DNA from: Perlucidibaca piscinae DSM 21586
GTDB taxonomy: Bacteria > Pseudomonadota > Gammaproteobacteria > Pseudomonadales > Moraxellaceae
NCBI RefSeq assembly: GCF_000420045.1
Contig: NZ_ATUE01000008.1
Span: forward strand, 186,001-250,000
DNA: 64,000 bases
Reading direction: 5' to 3'
Shown: piece after piece, positions 59,678 through 64,000 of the stretch
Layout of the letters: the number at the start of each line of letters is the position of its first letter
How positions within the stretch are numbered: the stretch's first letter is position 1
Program-made: the position numbers and the translations under genes
The notes under the pieces: generated by a model
What the model was told of the DNA's origin: nothing
The model's database searches: none
Seen by the model: the letters and a program-made list of their open reading frames with translations, nothing else

Positions 59678-60136
59678 TCAGCTGCTGCCGGGTGTTCGCG
59701 ACGGGCGGCGGCGATGGTGTTCGACGATGTGCGCGGTCACCACGCCGAAGATCTGCAGCTCGTGCCCGGGACGCAGCACCGGGTAGCCACCACCGGCATG
59801 TTCCGGATGCAGCTCGTGGCGGCCGTTGATCTGGCGCAGCCGCTTCACGGTGTGACGGCCGTCGATGCGCGCCACCACGATGTCGCCATCCTGCGGCAGG
59901 CGTCCTGCGTCCACCACCAGGATGCTGCCGTCGAGTATGCCGGCATCACGCATGGAGTCGCCGCTGGCACGGATGAAGAACGTCGCTGCCGGGTCATGCA
60001 CCAGGCGCTCGTTGAGGTCGATGCGCTTCTGCACGTGATCGGCGGCGGGCGAGGGAAACCCTGCCGGAACCGGCGTCAGGTGCAGGGGAAGTGACAGCGC
60101 GACAGGCTGCCGGGTGAACCACCAGATGCTGTCCAT
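59678..60136 (-). CDS. umuD: UmuD, RecA-activated subunit of DNA polymerase V
   Basis: The self-cleavage site is recognisable as PVPAG-FPSPAADHVQKR, with scission expected between Ala25 and Gly26 (Cys-Gly in E. coli). The catalytic dyad is Ser61 in ASGDSMRDAG and Lys98 in HTVKRL. The 152 residues are near the E. coli length (139), with a longer C-terminal tail. ATG 60136 is the only plausible start, yet it lies inside the LexA box and at the predicted transcription start, so the mRNA may have no leader. Confidence 0.95.
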   Translation of the reverse strand: MDSIWWFTRQPVALSLPLHLTPVPAGFPSPAADHVQKRIDLNERLVHDPAATFFIRASGDSMRDAGILDGSILVVDAGRLPQDGDIVVARIDGRHTVKRLRQINGRHELHPEHAGGGYPVLRPGHELQIFGVVTAHIVEHHRRRPSRTPGSS

Positions 60137-60144
60137 AAAGACAG
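60129..60144. promoter_or_regulatory. LexA (SOS) box of the umuDC operon
   Basis: CTGTCCATAAAGACAG is a perfect CTGT-N8-ACAG LexA site. It covers the -10 end, the predicted transcription start and the umuD start codon. Confidence 0.9.
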
Positions 60145-60171
60145 TATCTGGTGGGGCTGGCGAGCTGTCAA
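60143..60171 (-). promoter_or_regulatory. umuDC promoter
   Basis: On the minus strand a consensus TTGACA (60166-60171) is separated by 17 bases from GATACT (60143-60148). Seven bases further is the A of the umuD ATG. Confidence 0.75.
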
Positions 60172-60184
60172 GCAGTCAGCCGGG

Positions 60185-60847
60185 TCAGGCCAGGGTCTGC
60201 AGCCAGCGGCCGATGGCGAGGATTTCCGGCAGGCAGACGGCATGCCCCATGGGATAGGTCTGCCAGTCCAGGCGGTCCAGCCCCAGGGCGCGCGCCTGTT
60301 CCGCGGCGGCCATGCCCATGCTGGCCGGCACCACGTCGTCGGCGTCGCCGTGGGCGGCGAACACCGGCGTGGCCAGGCAGGCCGGATTGAGTTCAGCAGC
60401 CAGCAGCGCCGGCAGTGGCTGGTAGGTGGACAGCGCGATCAGTCCGGCCAGCGGCTGGTCGTGTGTCAGGCCGGTGAGCCAGGCCAGTGCGCCACCCTGG
60501 GAGAAGCCGGCCAGCACGATGCGCGAGCACGGCATGCCACGGGCATTCTCGGCGGCGATCAGGGCGCGGATGGCGTCCCGGCTGGCACGGATGCCGGCCT
60601 CGTCGACCAGGCGCTGATCACCATCCAGTGACAGGATGTCGTACCAGGCCGGCATCACGTAGCCACCGTTGATGGTCACCGGCATTGCCGGCGCGGTCGG
60701 GAACACGAAGCGCACCGGCAGGCTGGCGGGCAGCTGCAGCTCGGGCACCACCGGCACGAAGTCGTTGCCGTCGGCACCCAGCCCGTGCAGCCAGATCACG
60801 CTCAGCCGGGGCGCCGGGCCGGTCTCGCGAACGAGGGTCGGCAACAT
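60185..60847 (-). CDS. Carboxylesterase / lysophospholipase-like alpha/beta hydrolase (220 aa)
   Basis: The nucleophile elbow is LAGFSQGGALAW (serine near residue 115), the Asp lies in HGDADDVVP and the His in YPMGHAVCLPE. The opening VIWLHGLGADGNDFVPVVPE is typical of the phospholipase/carboxylesterase (EstB, APT1-like) family, which acts on short acyl esters and thioesters. ATG 60847 overlaps the metG stop (TGATG); a GTG one codon earlier is possible. Confidence 0.93.
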   Translation of the reverse strand: MLPTLVRETGPAPRLSVIWLHGLGADGNDFVPVVPELQLPASLPVRFVFPTAPAMPVTINGGYVMPAWYDILSLDGDQRLVDEAGIRASRDAIRALIAAENARGMPCSRIVLAGFSQGGALAWLTGLTHDQPLAGLIALSTYQPLPALLAAELNPACLATPVFAAHGDADDVVPASMGMAAAEQARALGLDRLDWQTYPMGHAVCLPEILAIGRWLQTLA

Positions 60848-62976
60848 CACTTCACCGCCATGCCGGGCTGCGCACCGGCATCCGGGGTGAGCAGGAAGAT
60901 GTCGCTGCCGCCGGGGCCGGCGGCCAGCACCATGCCCTCGCTCATGCCGAACTTCATCTTGCGTGGGGCGAGGTTGGCCACCATGACGGTGAGGCGACCG
61001 ACCAGCACGGCCGGGTCCGGGTAGGCGCTCTTGATGCCGGAGAACACCTGGCGGGTCTCGCCGCCAAGGTCGAGCTGCAGACGCAGCAGCTTGTCAGCCC
61101 CCTCGACGTGTTCGGCGCTGACGATGCGCGCCACGCGCAGATCGACCTTGGCGAAGTCGTCGATGCCGATCACGCCGGAGGCGTCAGCTGCCGCGGCGGC
61201 GCTCGCGGGCGCCAGCTTGGCGGCGGCCTGCGGGCTCTGGCCGGCAGCCTTGGTGGCCACCGCTGCCGGCTGGGCGTTCGCCAGCGAGTCCGTGGACGCC
61301 TCGACCATGGCGGCCACGGCGGCCGGATCGACACGTGTCATCAGCGGCTGGAAGGTCTCGATGCGGTGACCGAGCAGGAGGTCGCGGCGCGCCTCCCAGG
61401 CCAGCCCGTGGGACGGCGAGCCGGGCAGGTTGAGGAAGCCGGCGCTGGCCTCGGCCATGGCCGGCAGCACCGGCGCAAGATAGGTCATGAGCTGGCGGAA
61501 CAGGTTGAGGCCGACCGAGCACACCGCCTGCACCTCGGCGTCCATGCCCTCGACCTTGGCCAGTGCCCACGGCTTCTTCTCGTCGATGTACTGGTTGGCG
61601 CGGTCGGCCAGCGCCATGATTTCGCGGATGGCGCGGCCGAACTCGCGCGCCTCGTAGTGCGCGGCGATGCTGTCACCGGCGGCGATGAAGTCCGCCAGCA
61701 GCTGCGGTTCGGCGCATTCCGCCGAGAGTCGGCCCTCGAAGCGCTTGCTGATGAAGCCGGCGCAGCGGCTGGCGATGTTGACCACCTTGCCGACCAGGTC
61801 CGAGTTCACGCGCAGCGTGAAGTCCTCCAGATTGAGATCGATGTCCTCGACCTTGCTGGAGAGCTTGGCGGCAAAGTAGTAGCGCAGGTATTCCGGATTC
61901 AGGTGCTGCAGGTAGGTCTGCGCCTGGATGAAGGTGCCGCGCGACTTCGACATCTTCTGGCCGTTGACGGTCAGGAAGCCGTGCGCGAACACCCCCGTGG
62001 GCAGGCGGTAGCCGGCGCCATCCAGCATGGCGGGCCAGAACAGGGCATGGAAGTAGACGATGTCCTTGCCGATGAAGTGGTAGAGCTCGGCGCTGCTGTC
62101 CTTGCGCCAGAAGTCGTCGAAAACCAGCTTGGGCGTCTTCGCGCACAGGTTGGCGAAGCTGGCCATGTAGCCCACCGGGGCATCCAGCCAGACGTAGAAG
62201 TACTTGCCCGGGGCATCGGGAATCTCGAAGCCGAAGTAGGGGGCATCACGCGAGATGTCCCAGTCGGCGAGGCCGGCCTCGAACCATTCCGCCAGCTTGT
62301 TGGCGACTTCCTCCTGCAGCGTTCCGCTGCGCGTCCAGGCTTTCAGCATGGCCTCGAAGTCGGGCAGCTTGAAGAAGTAGTGCTCGGACTCCTTCTCGAC
62401 CGGCGTGGCGCCGGAGATGGTCGAGCGCGGGTTCTTCAGCTCGGTCGGCGAATAGGTGGCGCCGCAGACTTCGCAGGAGTCGCCGTACTGGTCGACGGCG
62501 CCGCACTTCGGGCAGTCACCCTTGATGAAGCGATCGGCCAGGAACAGCTGCTTTTCCGGATCAAAAAGCTGGCGGATGGCGCGCGTGGCGATATGGCCGC
62601 CGGTCTGCAGCGTGCCCGGATGCGCGCCGGGAATGCCGTCGCGCAGACGCAGATAGATCTCGCGGGCGAGCTGGTGATTCTCGTCGCTGTGCGTGGAGTG
62701 GTAATTGTCGAAGGCGACGTTGAAGCCGGCGAAGTCACGCTGGTGCTCGGCCTTGACGTTGGCAATCTGCTGTTCCGGCGGCAGACCGTTCTGCTCGGCC
62801 TTGAGCATGATGGCCGTGCCGTGGGCGTCGTCGGCGCAGACGTAATGGACTTCATGCCCGCGTGCGCGCTGGAAGCGGACCCAGATGTCGGTCTGGATGT
62901 ATTCGACGAGGTGGCCCAGATGAATGGGGCCGTTGGCATAGGGCAGGGCGCTGGTGACAAGCAGGCGACGGGTCAT
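60847..62976 (-). CDS. metG: Methionyl-tRNA synthetase
   Basis: Class I synthetase with HIGH-like PIHLGHLVEYIQTDI (residues about 17-31), a zinc knuckle CPKCGAVDQYGDSCEVCG near 145-162 and the KMSKSRGTF loop near 335-343. The 709 residues include the C-terminal tRNA-binding domain (DFAKVDLRVARIVSAEHVEG) that makes it a dimer, with an Ala-rich linker before it. Confidence 0.98.
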   Translation of the reverse strand: MTRRLLVTSALPYANGPIHLGHLVEYIQTDIWVRFQRARGHEVHYVCADDAHGTAIMLKAEQNGLPPEQQIANVKAEHQRDFAGFNVAFDNYHSTHSDENHQLAREIYLRLRDGIPGAHPGTLQTGGHIATRAIRQLFDPEKQLFLADRFIKGDCPKCGAVDQYGDSCEVCGATYSPTELKNPRSTISGATPVEKESEHYFFKLPDFEAMLKAWTRSGTLQEEVANKLAEWFEAGLADWDISRDAPYFGFEIPDAPGKYFYVWLDAPVGYMASFANLCAKTPKLVFDDFWRKDSSAELYHFIGKDIVYFHALFWPAMLDGAGYRLPTGVFAHGFLTVNGQKMSKSRGTFIQAQTYLQHLNPEYLRYYFAAKLSSKVEDIDLNLEDFTLRVNSDLVGKVVNIASRCAGFISKRFEGRLSAECAEPQLLADFIAAGDSIAAHYEAREFGRAIREIMALADRANQYIDEKKPWALAKVEGMDAEVQAVCSVGLNLFRQLMTYLAPVLPAMAEASAGFLNLPGSPSHGLAWEARRDLLLGHRIETFQPLMTRVDPAAVAAMVEASTDSLANAQPAAVATKAAGQSPQAAAKLAPASAAAAADASGVIGIDDFAKVDLRVARIVSAEHVEGADKLLRLQLDLGGETRQVFSGIKSAYPDPAVLVGRLTVMVANLAPRKMKFGMSEGMVLAAGPGGSDIFLLTPDAGAQPGMAVK

Positions 62977-63090
62977 GATCTCTACAGCGTGGCAATCGAC
63001 AGGTCGCCGATGATAGCACTGCGGACTCGCGGCTGCCCCGCCACCGGGGCGATTGCCGCTGCTTTTGCCGGCAGCGGCAGGAGAGCGGAA

Positions 63091-63315
63091 TCAGGCGATC
63101 TGCGTGCGGTACTTGCAGGGACGGTCTTCCAGGCAGAACTTGTCACGGTAGCTGCCCGGGCGGGGCGGCATCCAGACACTGCCGACATCGTTGCCAGCCA
63201 GCTCGACGGCGGCGACCGGTGCAGCGGCATCGACCGGTGCGGCCAGTGCCGGGGTGGCACTCAGCAGCATCACCGCACTTGCGGCACCCATCATCATCGC
63301 GTTCAGATTCCACAT
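63091..63315 (-). CDS. Small exported protein of unknown function (74 aa)
   Basis: A signal peptide (AASAVMLLSATPALA, cleavage near residue 25) precedes a short mature part of about 50 residues with a conserved-looking end, PPRPGSYRDKFCLEDRPCKY, holding two cysteines. GAGGG lies at a good distance before ATG 63315. I do not recognise the family; the cysteines suggest a disulfide in the periplasm. Confidence 0.65.
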   Translation of the reverse strand: MWNLNAMMMGAASAVMLLSATPALAAPVDAAAPVAAVELAGNDVGSVWMPPRPGSYRDKFCLEDRPCKYRTQIA

Positions 63316-63661
63316 GGCGCTACCCTCACGACGTCAGCCATTCGACTGAAGTCACTATCTCGGAATCCCGAGAGCCTTGTGGGGGTTTGCGGTATGCGCT
63401 GCGTCGACGTGCTGTTCAGCGACGTGACGTGTGCGACGCTTGCGTGCGGGTTCTGTAACGACTGTATCCGCTCTGCAAATAACCGCCCCATGGCTTTCAG
63501 GTTGGGGCGCCGTCCATGACGTTATTAGATGCATTCCGTGCGGATAATCAGTTCTAGTTTTTTAGTTCAAAGAAATCAACACTTTTCGTCGGCTTTCTTA
63601 TTAATATTTTGTGAAGTAATTGTATGTGTGCCAGTTTTCGGGTGATCGGAGGGTCTTGCAT
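63316..63661. other. Intergenic region, divergent promoters
   Basis: This 346-base gap separates the small exported protein from the amine oxidase. Bases 63536-63640 are markedly A/T-rich compared with the rest of the window, which suggests the amine oxidase promoter or a silencing-protein target. No convincing gene is present. Confidence 0.4.
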
Positions 63662-64000
63662 ATGGTCAGACAGGATGTGGTCATCGTGGGTGCCGGCCTG
63701 GCCGGATTGACCGCGGCACGCGCGCTGCAACGGGCCGGTCGTCGGGTTTGCGTGCTGGAAGCGCGTGAGCGGGTCGGCGGGCGTACTTGGACCGAATGGC
63801 ATGGCAGCACGCCGGTGGATCGTGGCGGCGCCTGGATCGGTCCGACCCAGAACCGCATGCTGGCGCTGGCCCGGGAGCTTGGCCTGGCAATGGTCGAGCA
63901 GGCCGGTCGCGGTGCCAGTGTCTATGTGACTGGTGCGCGTCGCCAGATCCATGGCGACCGTCTGTTCGGGCTGATCTCCACCCAGGGAGCGCCGCATGAC
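63662..64000 (+). CDS. FAD-dependent amine oxidase, N-terminal part (runs off the window)
   Basis: The first 113 residues show the FAD-binding motif VVIVGAGLAGLTAARALQRA (residues 6-25), the acidic end of the second strand in CVLEARERVGGRT and the family segment DRGGAWIGPTQNRMLALARE. This is the layout of flavin monoamine oxidases and related amine or putrescine oxidases. GGAGGG precedes the start. The C-terminal substrate domain lies outside the window, so the substrate is unknown. Confidence 0.9.
   Translation, partial: MVRQDVVIVGAGLAGLTAARALQRAGRRVCVLEARERVGGRTWTEWHGSTPVDRGGAWIGPTQNRMLALARELGLAMVEQAGRGASVYVTGARRQIHGDRLFGLISTQGAPHD

Noticed and set aside
60685..63519. Open frame of 944 codons on the plus strand opposite metG
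   Set aside because: It is antisense to metG and to the small exported protein and reads as low-complexity Gly/Ala/Arg/His sequence.

Overview
The window is about 64 kb of GC-rich (estimated mid-60s % GC by eye), densely packed chromosomal DNA. It comes from a Gammaproteobacterium, probably an aerobic, fatty-acid- or hydrocarbon-using lineage near Nevskiales/Salinisphaerales or Pseudomonadales; I cannot fix the genus from sequence alone. Evidence for this placement: the ffh / rpsP-rimM-trmD-rplS ribosomal block with ypjD- and CorB-like genes next to ffh, xerD-dsbC-hom-thrC-recJ-prfB-lysS in one run, fdxA beside mutS, a class Ia nrdAB with two ATP-cones, and umuDC under a LexA box. No rRNA, tRNA, insertion sequence, phage or CRISPR array was seen.

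Layout. 1-3 kb: two acyl-CoA dehydrogenases and two small unknown genes. 3-6 kb: two divergent NUDIX hydrolases, a gamma-carbonic-anhydrase-like protein and purT. 6.1-6.5 kb: two structured repeat elements. 6.5-9.8 kb: a CorB-like CBS protein lacking its membrane domain, a CcsA/YpjD-like protein and ffh. 9.8-15.8 kb: a six-gene, mostly overlapping operon resembling the mycobacterial decaprenyl-phospho-arabinose pathway (DprE1, DprE2, HAD phosphatase, UbiA-type DPPR synthase) followed by a flippase-like protein and a GT39 transferase; it sits between ffh and rpsP, which are adjacent in E. coli. 15.8-28.4 kb: EamA transporter, rpsP-rimM-trmD-rplS, xerD, dsbC, hom-thrC, recJ, prfB (with programmed frameshift), lysS. 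28.5-31.8 kb: an OmpA protein and a calcium-repeat lipoprotein. 32-36 kb: pntAA-pntAB-pntB and an Ala/Gln-rich exported protein. 36-42 kb: tcdA, an RND efflux pump with its adaptor, and a paraoxonase-like beta-propeller. 42-46.8 kb: nrdAB under NrdR and possibly DnaA control. 47-50 kb: an RstAB-like two-component system and a CsrB/RsmZ-like small RNA. 50-53 kb: fdxA, mutS. 53.6-57 kb: PF10118 hydrolase, SDR, Baeyer-Villiger-type monooxygenase. 57-60.2 kb: an SOS operon umuD-umuC-(DnaQ/GIY-YIG nuclease). 60.2-63 kb: metG and an esterase. The window ends inside an amine oxidase.

Most interesting items. (1) A previously unannotated candidate CsrA/RsmA-titrating RNA at about 49830-50043, in which successive hairpins, including the terminator, each show GGA in the loop. 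(2) A family of three repeats (6164-6276, 6346-6452, 25230-25346) sharing a conserved core with covarying helices, each enclosed in its own unrelated long inverted repeat and each lying sense-oriented just after a gene. (3) The lipid-linked arabinose operon. (4) A umuDC promoter whose predicted start site falls on the A of the ATG, inside the LexA operator. (5) A cysteine-rich insertion in threonine synthase.
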